Positions 25,176 to 33,772 of a stretch of DNA of 64,000 bases are shown piece by piece. How positions within the stretch are numbered: position 1 is the stretch's first letter; every line of letters begins with the position of its first letter. The translations under genes and the position numbers were made by a program. Source of the stretch: Pseudomonas sp. MWU16-30317 (GTDB lineage: Bacteria; Pseudomonadota; Gammaproteobacteria; Pseudomonadales; Pseudomonadaceae); assembly GCF_020515695.1 (NCBI RefSeq), contig NZ_JAIWJA010000008.1:62001-126000 (forward strand). Direction: 5' to 3'. The notes beneath the pieces were generated by a model. The model ran no database searches. It was given only the letters and a program-made list of their open reading frames with translations, and was not told the origin of the DNA.

Positions 25176-25772
25176 ATGACCTCCCTCGAAGCCTCCCTGA
25201 ATCCGCTGTTGTTGGGCGACCACCTGGCCTTGGATTTGCTGAATACGCAGATGATCGTGGAAGGGCAAAAACGTGACCTGCTGGCCAATGACAGGGACGC
25301 TGCTCGTTGGCTCGAGCAAGTCGGGCTGGGCCCCGCCGATGAGCTGACCGGGCTTGAAGACGGCCGCCTGGTTGCGCAACTGCGTTTGTTGCGCGATAGC
25401 ATCGACAGCCTCGTGGCCGCGCGTCGCGATAACCTCCCGGCTGATCCATCGGCGCTCAACGCCTTCCTGCGACCGGCCGTGCCGCAACTGTCGTGGGACG
25501 GCGCAGGGCCGCCGGTGCTCGAGCGTTTTCAGCAAACGGATGGCGTCGTGCGAAGGCTCAGTCAGATCGCCTTCGCCGCCGCCCAATTGCTCGCCGAGGG
25601 CGATGTGCACCTGTTGCGCAAATGCGAGAGTGCGGACTGCTCACTGATGTTCTACGACCGCACCAAGTCGCATAAACGCCGCTGGTGCAGCATGGCCTTG
25701 TGCGGCAACCGGCATAAGGTCGCGGAGTTTCGCAAGCGTCGGGCGAATGGCGCGCTTACGTCTCAGGGATAA
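25176..25772 (+). CDS. CGNR zinc-finger/ABATE-domain regulator
   Basis: A 198-residue protein. The first 150 residues are the ABATE domain (GDHLALDLLNTQM at the start, VAQLRLLRDSIDSLV), a stress-linked ligand-binding region. The C-terminal 45 residues are the CGNR treble-clef zinc finger: Cys pair in LRKCESADCSLMFYD, then RWCSMALCGNRHKVAEFRKRR. It probably binds DNA as a regulator of the divergent epoxide-hydrolase-like gene. Start ATG at 25176 or 25167. It overlaps the end of the convergent DCC-family gene by 17 bases. Confidence 0.87.
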   Translation: MTSLEASLNPLLLGDHLALDLLNTQMIVEGQKRDLLANDRDAARWLEQVGLGPADELTGLEDGRLVAQLRLLRDSIDSLVAARRDNLPADPSALNAFLRPAVPQLSWDGAGPPVLERFQQTDGVVRRLSQIAFAAAQLLAEGDVHLLRKCESADCSLMFYDRTKSHKRRWCSMALCGNRHKVAEFRKRRANGALTSQG

Positions 25773-26223
25773 CTGTGGCGGCTTTCAAGAACCGCCGTGC
25801 ATGATCAGCCGAGGGCAGCAAACACTGATCATATTTGCCAAAAAGCCGGTAGCGATTGAACGCAATACGATCATAGGCCCAGTCCCGCAGCCCCCGCGGG
25901 CAGCCGCGTAACAGCAGCAAGGGGCGCCATTTGCCGGGCAGTTGCGCAACCACCTCGAAGAAGGCATCCGACTGCACCCAGTAGTGGTTATCGCGAATCA
26001 CCGCCATGGTATCGAACTGGTCCAGTGGCAACCCGGCCCAGGCCAGCAGCGCCTGGCCTTCGGGCGATTGCACGCTGGCCAGGCGCACACGCTGTTGGCG
26101 GTCGTGACGGATCAGGAACCTCGCCCAGCCATTGCACAGCTTGCAGACGCCATCGAACAACACCACGGTCTCGCCGGGCTTGAGCAGGGGGGCGGGAGTC
26201 GAGCGGGTCAAAGGTGATGGCAT
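25756..26223 (-). CDS. Thiol-disulfide oxidoreductase DCC family protein
   Basis: A 155-residue DCC-family protein (DUF393). The name motif DGVCKLCNGWARF carries the DxxCxxC near residues 24-31. The later FFEVVAQLPGKWRPL and the DWAYDRIAFNRYRLFG segment are conserved in the family. A thioredoxin-like fold and redox role are predicted, but substrates are unknown. It is monocistronic and overlaps the CGNR gene tail to tail by 17 bases. Confidence 0.87.
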   Translation of the reverse strand: MPSPLTRSTPAPLLKPGETVVLFDGVCKLCNGWARFLIRHDRQQRVRLASVQSPEGQALLAWAGLPLDQFDTMAVIRDNHYWVQSDAFFEVVAQLPGKWRPLLLLRGCPRGLRDWAYDRIAFNRYRLFGKYDQCLLPSADHARRFLKAATVIPET

Positions 26224-26292
26224 CGGCGGGGTGGTCCGTGGCGGCAGTCAGGCAGCGATCATAGTTCAGCCCTGCGTTCACCGCCATGAACG

Positions 26293-26326
26293 AAAAAGCC
26301 GCTGTCAGCAACGACAGCGGCTTTTG
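26293..26326. terminator. Bidirectional Rho-independent terminator
   Basis: Perfect 13-bp arms AAAAGCCGCTGTC (26294-26306) and GACAGCGGCTTTT (26313-26325) enclose a 6-base loop. The A-run at 26293-26297 gives a U-tract on the minus strand, 17 bases after the stop of the Tyr/Gly-rich protein. Confidence 0.85.
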
Positions 26327-26342
26327 TTGGTGAGCGACAGCC

Positions 26343-26699
26343 TTACCAGCGACCATCACCCCGACCGTGGTCGAAGCCGCGATCATAACCACGATCGTAG
26401 CCCCGGTCATAGCCACCGCCGTAGTAGCGCGGTGGCGGTGGTGGTGCGTAGCGGCGGTACTCATACCGCGGCTGCACCGGCACGTACGCCACTGGTTGAT
26501 ACTGCGGACCATAACCGCGGTATTCCTGACGGTAGTGGTGATTGTCGTGGCCCGATCCGCTGATCACGGTGGCCAATACCGCTCCCACTGCCGCCCCGGC
26601 GATGACGGGCACTATTACATCGCGCTGGTCAGCAGAGGCCGCGCCTGCAGCCACCAGGCAACCGGACAGGATCAGGGCTTGAGTCAGCTTCGAAATCAT
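26343..26699 (-). CDS. Small exported Tyr/Arg/Gly-rich repeat protein
   Basis: A 118-residue protein of unknown function. It has a signal peptide (LILSGCLVAAGAASA, cleavage near residue 23; LSGC could also be a lipobox). Next is a short glycine-zipper-like hydrophobic segment (IVPVIAGAAVGAVLATVISG), then a low-complexity tail with RYEYRRYAPPPPPRYYGGG and repeated YDRG units. The tail is encoded by near-identical 12-base DNA repeats. Similar surface or envelope proteins are common in Pseudomonas. ATG at 26699 is selected for the signal peptide. It is monocistronic, followed by a strong terminator. Confidence 0.8.
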   Translation of the reverse strand: MISKLTQALILSGCLVAAGAASADQRDVIVPVIAGAAVGAVLATVISGSGHDNHHYRQEYRGYGPQYQPVAYVPVQPRYEYRRYAPPPPPRYYGGGYDRGYDRGYDRGFDHGRGDGRW

Positions 26700-26814
26700 A
26701 GGTGTCTCCTCTGGCGTCGTGTGTGGGTTCGCCATGGATCTATGAAACAACGAATCCGTGTCAGGGGAGGTCTAGGGTTCGTAAAGGTTAGGTAAAGCGC
26801 CCAGTGAACGCCGA

Positions 26815-27327
26815 TCAGAGAATGGGCAGTTCCCCCAACTGGTGAAACCGCTGATCCATATACAACAACGGCGCGGCCACACTATCCGGGCATAGTACCT
26901 CGCACACTTCGCCGAGGAAGATCCCGTGGGTCTGCCAGTCCACCACCTTCGCCACCTGGCAGTCGAACGCCACCAGCGCGTGGGCGGACATCGGCGAGCC
27001 GCTGGCAAGCGTAGTCCACTCGTCTGTGGTGAAGCGCTCGCCACGCCGTGCGGAGCTGCTGAACTGCTCGACGATGGGCACTGCCGAGGCGGCCAGCACA
27101 TTGACGCAAAAGCGGCCGGTTTCCTGGATCATCTCGAACAACGAGGCATTGCGGTTGACGCAGATGAGCAAGGTCGGCGGATCGCTGCTCACTGACGTCA
27201 CGGCGGTGGCGATCATGCCGCCGAACACGTCGCCGCGGTGGCTAGTGATCAGGCAGACGCCCGCCGCCAGTCGGCGCATGCCGGCGCGATAGGCATCCGC
27301 CGGGTTGTGGTTATCGAGGTGTGGCAT
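26815..27327 (-). CDS. Flavin reductase domain protein (RutF/HpaC-like)
   Basis: A 170-residue flavin reductase-like protein that would use NAD(P)H to make free FMNH2 for a monooxygenase. FRRL-type start AGMRRLAAGVCLITS, then GMIATAVTSVSSDPPTLLICVN (the family core), and GRFCVNVLA. RutF, HpaC and the TftC class share this layout. ATG at 27327 gives the family start; the frame upstream is noise. It is the last gene of the RutA-like operon, 17 bases after the aldo-keto reductase. It is the natural partner for the RutA-family oxygenase at 33772, which needs reduced FMN. Confidence 0.87.
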   Translation of the reverse strand: MPHLDNHNPADAYRAGMRRLAAGVCLITSHRGDVFGGMIATAVTSVSSDPPTLLICVNRNASLFEMIQETGRFCVNVLAASAVPIVEQFSSSARRGERFTTDEWTTLASGSPMSAHALVAFDCQVAKVVDWQTHGIFLGEVCEVLCPDSVAAPLLYMDQRFHQLGELPIL

Positions 27328-27344
27328 GGCTATTCCTCTAACGT

Positions 27345-28352
27345 TCAAAACCGCGGCACACGGCCTTCGATCGGGTGATGGGGGTCGACCGGGCCCAGGC
27401 TCGAACTCTTGCCGGGTGACACCAGCGCATCGCAAAAGCGTTCGTCCTCGGCGCTCCAGGGGCAGGCGAGGGCCGCGACGCCGTCTCGCCATTGTTCGAA
27501 GGTGCGCGGGCCGACCAGGGTGCTGGTGACCTGGGTGTTACGCATGACCCAGGCCTGCGCCAGGTGCGCCGGTTGGCGGCCGGTGCGCTCGGCGTAGTCG
27601 ACCAGTTGCGCGGCCACCGCCAGCGACTCGGGGCGCCACTCGGCTTCAAGCATGCGCGGGTCGGCGCGGGCGATGCGGCTGCCGGCTTCGGGCGCCGCGC
27701 CGGCGCGGTATTTGCCGGTGAGGATGCCGCGGGCCAACGGGCTGTAGCACACCGTGCCGACGCCATAGTGGTGCGCGGCCGGGAGGATCTCGACCTCGGC
27801 TTCACGGTTGACCAGGTTGTACAGCGGTTGCGTCGCTATCGGCGCACTGATGCCGGCTTCACGCGCCAGGCGCACGGTTTCGGCCAGGCGCCAGGCCTTG
27901 AAGTTCGATACCGCAAAGTAGCCGATCTTGCCCTCGCGGATCAGGTCGGCGAAAGCCAGCACCATCTCTTCGAGCGGCGCCTCGAAATCCGCCTTGTGCA
28001 TGTAAAGAATGTCGATGTAGTCGGTGCCCAGCCGTTGCAACGAGCCATGCACGGCCTCGCGTATCCACTTGCGCGACATGCCGCGCTGGTTGGGCCCGGT
28101 GCCCATCGGGTTGCCAACCTTGGTCGCCAGCACCCAAGCGTCGCGCTCGGCGGCGATGGCGCGGCCGACCACGCGCTCCGATTCCCCCTGGTTGTAGAGA
28201 TCGGCAGTGTCGATGAAATTGACCCCGCTGTCCCGCGCGCTGGCGATGATCCGCTCGGACGTCGCCGTGTCGGTGGCGCCGCCGAACATCATGGTGCCCA
28301 GGCAGATTTCGGAAACGTTGAGCCCACTGCGGCCCAGGTACTTGTACTGCAT
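27345..28352 (-). CDS. Aldo-keto reductase in the RutA-like operon
   Basis: A 335-residue aldo-keto reductase. The N-terminal strand is YKYLGRSGLNVSEICLGTM. The tetrad is Asp and Tyr in NFIDTADLYNQGES, Lys in LATKVGNP and His in ILYMHKADF. NADPH loop residues lie near STLVGPRTFEQW. It would reduce an aldehyde or ketone intermediate. In E. coli the analogous step, malonic semialdehyde reduction, is done by the unrelated nitroreductase-fold RutE, so this enzyme may fill that slot here. Start ATG at 28352. It lies between the second RidA and the flavin reductase, all leftward. Confidence 0.88.
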   Translation of the reverse strand: MQYKYLGRSGLNVSEICLGTMMFGGATDTATSERIIASARDSGVNFIDTADLYNQGESERVVGRAIAAERDAWVLATKVGNPMGTGPNQRGMSRKWIREAVHGSLQRLGTDYIDILYMHKADFEAPLEEMVLAFADLIREGKIGYFAVSNFKAWRLAETVRLAREAGISAPIATQPLYNLVNREAEVEILPAAHHYGVGTVCYSPLARGILTGKYRAGAAPEAGSRIARADPRMLEAEWRPESLAVAAQLVDYAERTGRQPAHLAQAWVMRNTQVTSTLVGPRTFEQWRDGVAALACPWSAEDERFCDALVSPGKSSSLGPVDPHHPIEGRVPRF

Positions 28353-28403
28353 ATCGACTGTCCTCGTAGAACAGGGCGCCGCGATGGGCACCCCGCGTGC
28401 CCA

Positions 28404-28805
28404 TCAGGCTGGAATGACCGCAGTGGTAGCGATCTCGACCAGAAACTCAGGCTTGACCATCTCCAGCTTCACGCAGAAACGCGCGGGCAGCAGGTTCGGG
28501 AAATAGCTCACGTAGATCTCGTTGAACGCGTGATAGTCCTCGAGGTTGCGCAAGAAAATCTGGTTCATGGTGACGTGGTCCATGCTGCTGCCAGCGGCTT
28601 CGAGCACCACCTTGATGCTGTCCAGCACGCGGCGGGTCTGTACCTCTATGTCACCGATGCCGACCAGGCTGCCATCGACAGGATCGGTAGAGAGCATGCC
28701 CGCGACGAACACCTGATTGCCGGCCTTGATGCCCCAGTTGAGGTGGTTGAGCCCGGTGGCGGTCTTGCCGATGATCCAGCCTGCGGGGTTGATTGCCTGA
28801 TTCAT
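28404..28805 (-). CDS. RidA family protein, second copy in the RutA-like operon
   Basis: A 133-residue Rid-family protein. It reads HLNWGIKAGNQVFVAGMLSTDP, then DIEVQTRRVLDSIKVVLEAAGSS, and ends with LPARFCVKLEMVKPEFLVEIATTAVI. That ending contains a PARF(C)-type Arg, close to the catalytic Arg that RidA and RutC use on enamines/imines. It would hydrolyse an aminoacrylate-like intermediate. ATG at 28805. It lies downstream of the permease genes and upstream of the aldo-keto reductase. Confidence 0.87.
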   Translation of the reverse strand: MNQAINPAGWIIGKTATGLNHLNWGIKAGNQVFVAGMLSTDPVDGSLVGIGDIEVQTRRVLDSIKVVLEAAGSSMDHVTMNQIFLRNLEDYHAFNEIYVSYFPNLLPARFCVKLEMVKPEFLVEIATTAVIPA

Positions 28806-28855
28806 GTGCTGCTCCTGGTTAACGAAAGGGCATGGGCCCTGTGAGTGATGAACGA

Positions 28856-29797
28856 TCAGTGCCCGGCACCGCGTAAAAACGGCCGGCCCAGGTCCGCCGG
28901 AGCGGCGCTGGCGCGTCCCATAACGATCCAGGCCAGCAGCGCCACGGCGAACGGGGTGGCCATCAGCAGCGGCGCGGGAATGTCGATTCCCAGATACTGG
29001 CCCTGAAACTGCAGCGCCTCGAGCAGCCCCAGGGCCATGGCGACCAGCAATACCCGCAACGGCATCCAGCGCGCGAAGATAGCGATGGCGATGGCCAGAT
29101 AACCGCGCCCGGAGGTCATGTTGTCGATAAACACGCCGCCCGAGGCCACCACGCACAGATAGGCGCCGCCCAGGCCCGCCAGCAGGCCCGTGAACAGCGT
29201 CGCGCCCAGGCGCAACCCGAGTACCGGATGGCCGGCCGCATCCAGCGCTGCCGCGTTCTCGCCCGCCGCGCGCAGCAACAGGCCAAGGCGGGTGAAGCGC
29301 AGCATCAGCCACAGCGCCATGGCCAGCAGCACCGCGAAATAGAACACCGGGCTCTGGGAGAACAACGCCCGGCCCACCACTGGCAGGTCCGCCAGCCACG
29401 GCAGTTTCATCAGGGTCACTGCCCGCAGCGAGCCTGCCGGTGGCGCGTCGCTGAGCACGACCTGGCGGATCAGCGAGGTCACGCCGATGGCGAACAGGTT
29501 GAAGCCAATGCCCATGACGATCTGATTGGCCCGCGCCAGCACCGTGCCCAGCGCCAGGATGGCAGCGGCGACCAGACCGCCGAGCATGCCGATCGCCAGC
29601 GCCGCCACCGGCGAGCCCGTCGATGCCAGGCCCACCGCCGACGCCACGGCGCCGAACAGCATCAAGCCCTCCAGGCCGATGGTGAAAACCCCGGCGCGCT
29701 CCGAAACCACTTCACCCAGGGCCGCCAGCAGTACCGGCACGCACAGCCGCACACCGCCGGCCAGGAACAGCGCGATGGTTACCGAGTTGATGTCCAT
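28856..29797 (-). CDS. ABC transporter permease (BMP-type nucleoside/sugar importer), second permease
   Basis: A 313-residue permease with about eight hydrophobic segments. It shows the BPD_transp_2 pattern LRLCVPVLLAALGEVVSERAG and NIGLEGLMLFGA-like FTIGLEGLMLFGAVAS near residues 38-55. These Rbs/YufQ-type permeases pair with a YufP-type partner to import nucleosides. It overlaps the preceding permease gene by 19 bases, so the two are translationally coupled. It forms part of the inner-membrane channel for the operon's substrate. Confidence 0.9.
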   Translation of the reverse strand: MDINSVTIALFLAGGVRLCVPVLLAALGEVVSERAGVFTIGLEGLMLFGAVASAVGLASTGSPVAALAIGMLGGLVAAAILALGTVLARANQIVMGIGFNLFAIGVTSLIRQVVLSDAPPAGSLRAVTLMKLPWLADLPVVGRALFSQSPVFYFAVLLAMALWLMLRFTRLGLLLRAAGENAAALDAAGHPVLGLRLGATLFTGLLAGLGGAYLCVVASGGVFIDNMTSGRGYLAIAIAIFARWMPLRVLLVAMALGLLEALQFQGQYLGIDIPAPLLMATPFAVALLAWIVMGRASAAPADLGRPFLRGAGH

Positions 29798-30879
29798 ACA
29801 GGTCTCCCTTTGGTGAGCATGACGCCGCTGATCACGGCCAGCAGCAGAATGGGCAGGCCGCTGAGCACGTCAGCCAGCGCCGCCGGGATCGACAGCGAGG
29901 TCTGCAAGGCGAGGGCAGCGTTGTTGATGGCGCCGAAGTACAACGACACGAGCACGGCACCGAAGGGTTCGAGCCCGGCAAGGAACGACACCGCGAGCCC
30001 TTCGAAGCCGAGCCCGGACGAGAAGCCATCGATCAGCCGATACTGCACGCCGAGCACCTCGAAGGCGCCGGCCAGGCCACCGATGGCCCCGGACAGCGCC
30101 ATGCTCGACAGGATCATCTGCCCCGCCGATTGCCCCTGCAGGCGCACGAAGCCGGGGCTCTGACCGCTGGCGCGCAGCTTGAGGCCGAAGGCGGTGTGCT
30201 GCAGCAGCACCCACAGCGCGAGCGCAATCAGCACCGCGAGGATCACCCCAAGGTGCAAGCGGGTCCCGGCGATCAAGGGCAAAAACACGCCGTCGGCCGG
30301 CAGCTGCGCCGACATGTTGAAGGTCGAGCCGGCCGGGCGCATCGGCCCTTGCACCAGGTACTTCACCCAGTAGATGGCAATGAAGTTCATCAGCAGCGTA
30401 ACGATGATCTCGTCGGCGCCGCGCCACAGTTTCAGCACTGCCGGGATCGCCCCCCAGAGGGCCCCGCACAGTGCGCCGCCTACGATTGACAGCGGCAGCA
30501 GCGCCGGGCCGATATCACCGAACGCCAGGTAAGGGAGCATGGCGCCCATCGCGCCCATTTGCAGTTGGCCCTCGCCACCGAGGTTGAACATGCCGCCGCG
30601 AATGGCCACCAGCGCGCCGAGCGCCACTAGCAGCCGTGGCGTCATGAACACCAGGGTGTCGGAAATCGTCCGGGCGTCGCCGAACGAACCCTCGACCGCC
30701 ACCCGTATTGCCGCCATCAGCGGGAAACCCAGGCAAGCGATCAACGCCAGCCCCAGCAGCAGCGAGCCGATAAACGCACTCAGGGTGACCCGCAGCGACA
30801 ACGGCACGCTGAGCCTGGCCAACAGCCCGCGCAACGCCACGATCGGATTTTTTGGTTCAGGCATCGACAGCCTCCGCAA
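29779..30879 (-). CDS. ABC transporter permease (BMP-type nucleoside/sugar importer), first permease
   Basis: A 366-residue YufP-like permease. After a cytoplasmic N-terminus, about eight TM segments follow. The family core is near residues 90-105 (AIRGGMFNLGGEGQLQMGA), then a GADEIIVTLLMNFIAIYW stretch, the usual nucleoside-permease signature. Start codon at 30879 or the ATG at 30864. Both overlap the end of the ATPase gene, showing tight coupling. It acts with the second permease, the twin-cassette ATPase and the BMP binding protein. Confidence 0.9.
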   Translation of the reverse strand: MRRLSMPEPKNPIVALRGLLARLSVPLSLRVTLSAFIGSLLLGLALIACLGFPLMAAIRVAVEGSFGDARTISDTLVFMTPRLLVALGALVAIRGGMFNLGGEGQLQMGAMGAMLPYLAFGDIGPALLPLSIVGGALCGALWGAIPAVLKLWRGADEIIVTLLMNFIAIYWVKYLVQGPMRPAGSTFNMSAQLPADGVFLPLIAGTRLHLGVILAVLIALALWVLLQHTAFGLKLRASGQSPGFVRLQGQSAGQMILSSMALSGAIGGLAGAFEVLGVQYRLIDGFSSGLGFEGLAVSFLAGLEPFGAVLVSLYFGAINNAALALQTSLSIPAALADVLSGLPILLLAVISGVMLTKGRPVWTSTR

Positions 30880-32365
30880 TGCTTGAATGAGTAGGGCGGC
30901 TCTGGGTCATCAACGGCCCGATGGCCGTGACCGACATGGCCGCGCCTGCGACCTCACCGGTGATGCGCCCGCTGTTGACCACCAGGATGCGGTCCGAGAC
31001 GCGAATCAATTCATCGATGTTCGACGAGATGATCACCACGCAGGTCCCTTCATCGGCAGCCGCCGCCAGGCGCGTCAACACCGCTTCGGCGGCGGCTACA
31101 TCCAGGCCGCGAGTGGGTTGGTAGACGACGATGATCGCGGCGTGCTGGTCCATGGCGCGCGCCACCACGATCTTCTGCTGGTTGCCCCCGGACAGCGACC
31201 GCGCAGGGCTTGAGTGAGAGTGCGTACGAATATCCGACGCGGCGATCATGGCCCTGGCCCGGTCGCCGATAGCGCGATGGTCGAGCAGGCCGAAGCGGCG
31301 ATACTGCCCGGTCATGATCCGCGGGTAGAGCAGGTTCTGCGCCACCGACAAGTCCAGCGACAGGCCCTCGTGATGACGGTCCTGAGGCACCAGTGCGACG
31401 CTGATGTCAGGGCCGCTGCGCTGCACCTGCCCCGACTCTGGAATGCGTTGCCCGGCGAGCAACTCGAACAGCTCGGTCTGGCCATTGCCTTCAACGCCGG
31501 CCACACCGACCACTTCACCGGCACGCAAGACCAGGTCGATGGCGTGCAATCCCGGCGAACCGCTGCTCGGGCGCAACGTCGCGCCGGCCAGGCGCATGCG
31601 TTCGGCGCCGCCCTGGCGCTGGCGACCGATGCGCGCAGCGTTGGCCACGGCATGGCCGACAATGCGCTCGACCAGTTCTGCCGCCGTGGTGTCGGCAATA
31701 AAGCCGGTACCGTTGGTGCGCCCGCGTTTGAGCACGGTGTAGCGATCGACGTTGGCCAGCACCTCGTCGACGTTGTGGGTCACCACCGCCACCGCCGTGC
31801 CGCGCGAAGCAATGCGGCGCAGGGTGACGTAGAGGTTGTCGATTTCTACCGGCGTCAGGATGGTCGATGGCTCATCGAGCAACAGCACCCGGCTGTCATT
31901 GACCAGCGCCTTGAGAATTTCCACCCGCTGCTGCAGCGCCAGCGGCAATTGCCCGACGACGGCCGCCGGGTCGAGATCGATGCCATAACGCTCCATGAAC
32001 GCCCGTACATCGCTGTGGCGGCGGAACAGTTTTTGTTGCGCACCCTTGGCCACCAGCGCCAGGTTTTCGGTCACGGTGAAAGGCATCACCAGCTTGAAAT
32101 GCTGATGCACCATGCCGATGCCGTTGGCGATCGCATCGGCCGGGCGGCGATGCACCACCTGCCGCCCCTGCATCAGCACGCCGCCCGCGCTGGGCTCGTG
32201 CACGCCGTACAGAATGTTCATCAGCGTCGACTTGCCCGCGCCATTCTCGCCCAGCAAGGCGTGGATCTCGCCGGCCTGAAAAGCCAGCGACACCTGATCC
32301 AGAGCGAGAAAACCGTTGGGATAGCGTTTCGATACGTGATCGAGGGCAATGATCGGGGCGGCCAT
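30857..32365 (-). CDS. Twin-cassette ABC ATPase of the BMP-type importer
   Basis: A 502-residue ATPase with two nucleotide-binding domains, as in RbsA/YufO. Domain 1 has Walker A GENGAGKST, a weak signature loop (LPLALQQRVEI) and Walker B LLLDEPS. Domain 2 has a degenerate Walker A (GVEGNGQTE), a full signature LSGGNQQK and VVYQPTRGLD, where the catalytic Glu is replaced by Gln. One competent and one degenerate site is normal in this family. ATG at 32365 is used. The gene overlaps the first permease and ends the importer's cytoplasmic half. Confidence 0.92.
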   Translation of the reverse strand: MAAPIIALDHVSKRYPNGFLALDQVSLAFQAGEIHALLGENGAGKSTLMNILYGVHEPSAGGVLMQGRQVVHRRPADAIANGIGMVHQHFKLVMPFTVTENLALVAKGAQQKLFRRHSDVRAFMERYGIDLDPAAVVGQLPLALQQRVEILKALVNDSRVLLLDEPSTILTPVEIDNLYVTLRRIASRGTAVAVVTHNVDEVLANVDRYTVLKRGRTNGTGFIADTTAAELVERIVGHAVANAARIGRQRQGGAERMRLAGATLRPSSGSPGLHAIDLVLRAGEVVGVAGVEGNGQTELFELLAGQRIPESGQVQRSGPDISVALVPQDRHHEGLSLDLSVAQNLLYPRIMTGQYRRFGLLDHRAIGDRARAMIAASDIRTHSHSSPARSLSGGNQQKIVVARAMDQHAAIIVVYQPTRGLDVAAAEAVLTRLAAAADEGTCVVIISSNIDELIRVSDRILVVNSGRITGEVAGAAMSVTAIGPLMTQSRPTHSSIAEAVDA

Positions 32366-32370
32366 GGCGA

Positions 32371-33333
32371 TCAACCTTCGATCTTGATCTTGCCGGCCTT
32401 GAGATCATCCATGACCTTCTGCACCATGGCCTGCACGCTGGCATCGACATGGGCGAACGGCATCATCAGCGACCAGCCGTTGGAAGCCAGGTTTTCCGTG
32501 ACGATACGGTTGCCCAGTTTGCCGGCCGTGTACGCCTTGCCGATGTCGGCGTAGGACTTGCCGAAGTTCATGATCGTAGAGGTCATCACCGCGTTCGGGT
32601 AAGCCTTGGACTCGTCGCCATAGGAGCCGATAGTCAGCACGCCTTCTTCATCGGCAGCTTGCTGGATGCCGGCGTCGGCGGTGTCGGCGGCCGGGATCAC
32701 GAAGTCGGCACCGCGAGCGATCACCCCGGTAGCGATCTCTTTGGCACGGGCCACGTCGACGAATGAGCCGACGTAGGCGCTATCGACCTGCACCTTGGGA
32801 TTGATGAACGCCGCGCCCTTTTTGATGAACTGCACAGTGCGCTCGGCGGAGGGGATCGGCTCGCCGCTGATCACCGCGATGTGCCCGCTCTTGCTCGCCG
32901 CCGCTGCGAGGGCGCCGAGGACGAAACCGTATTCGTCCCAGTCCACCGACCAGGCGGAATAGTTGGCCAGGTTGGCGGTCGAGCCTTCATAGGAGTACAG
33001 CACGAACTGCGTGTTGGGGAACGACGGCGCCACTTCCTTGATCGCCGCCGAGTAGCCCGACGAATGCGCGATGATCAGTTTGACGCCGTCGGAGGCCAGT
33101 TGGCGCAGGGCGGCGGGTGCGGCTTCGTAGGAGGTGTGTTCCAGGTAGCTGGACTTCAGCCCCTGCTGGTCGGCCATGGCCTTGAAACCCGCATAACCGG
33201 CGGCGTCCCAGGTGCCCTGGGTGACGGTCTGGGTGAACAGCGCGGCGGCGCGCGGGGCGTCTGCCGCCTGCGCGAGGGTGCCGTAGCCGAGGGTTGCGGT
33301 CGCCGCGATTGCCAACATCGTTTGAACGTTCAT
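32371..33333 (-). CDS. BMP-family periplasmic substrate-binding protein
   Basis: A 320-residue Bmp/Med-type binding protein (PnrA/TmpC fold) with a Sec signal peptide ending near AQAADA (residue 25). It has ALFTQTVTQGTWDAAGYAG near residues 31-50, the start pattern of the family, then LIIAHSSGYSAAIKEVA and VDWDEYGFVLGALAA. Characterised members bind purine or pyrimidine nucleosides. This is the best hint that the operon's substrate is a nucleoside, nucleobase or similar N-heterocycle. It is followed 5 bases later by the ATPase. Confidence 0.9.
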   Translation of the reverse strand: MNVQTMLAIAATATLGYGTLAQAADAPRAAALFTQTVTQGTWDAAGYAGFKAMADQQGLKSSYLEHTSYEAAPAALRQLASDGVKLIIAHSSGYSAAIKEVAPSFPNTQFVLYSYEGSTANLANYSAWSVDWDEYGFVLGALAAAASKSGHIAVISGEPIPSAERTVQFIKKGAAFINPKVQVDSAYVGSFVDVARAKEIATGVIARGADFVIPAADTADAGIQQAADEEGVLTIGSYGDESKAYPNAVMTSTIMNFGKSYADIGKAYTAGKLGNRIVTENLASNGWSLMMPFAHVDASVQAMVQKVMDDLKAGKIKIEG

Positions 33334-33376
33334 GTCGAAATTCCTGATAGAGACGCAGGGGAGGCTTGAGGGGTAT

Positions 33377-33772
33377 TCAGTCCAGCGGCAGGATCAAGGT
33401 CACGTCGATCTCGGCCAACAGCGCCGGATCCGCCAGCCCGGCTACCACCACGAAGGTGCTGGCGGGCAGGTCATGCCCGGCGAAGAAGGCTTCGCGGGCG
33501 CTATGCAAGGCAGGAATGGTTTCGCGCGACAGGGCGTAGGTGTTGAGCTTGACCACCGCTTCGGGGCCGACACCCAAGGCCGCCAGCGCGAGGCCGATGT
33601 TTTCCCAGATCTTGCGTGCCTGGGCCTCGATATCGTCTTTGCCGACCACCTCGCCCTCGGCGTCCCAAGCCACCTGACCGGTGAGGAATACCGGCTGGCC
33701 GACGCGCAACACGCCATGGTTGTAGTAGCTCTGCTGTTTCAGGCCGGCGGGGTTGAACGGACCTTGTTTCAT
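33377..33772 (-). CDS. RidA family protein (RutC-like position)
   Basis: A 131-residue Rid-family protein directly downstream of the RutA-like gene, the place of RutC-type functions. It reads GPFNPAGLKQQSYYNHGVLRVG, VFLTGQVAWDAEGE and DIEAQARKIWENIGLALAALG. The C-terminus, SVFVVVAGLADPALLAEIDVTLI-like, has the family shape but ends in ALLAEIDV rather than the PArcRVEV of active RidA. It may therefore be a non-deaminating member. The start ATG overlaps the oxygenase stop by one base at 33772, showing coupling. Confidence 0.87.
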   Translation of the reverse strand: MKQGPFNPAGLKQQSYYNHGVLRVGQPVFLTGQVAWDAEGEVVGKDDIEAQARKIWENIGLALAALGVGPEAVVKLNTYALSRETIPALHSAREAFFAGHDLPASTFVVVAGLADPALLAEIDVTLILPLD

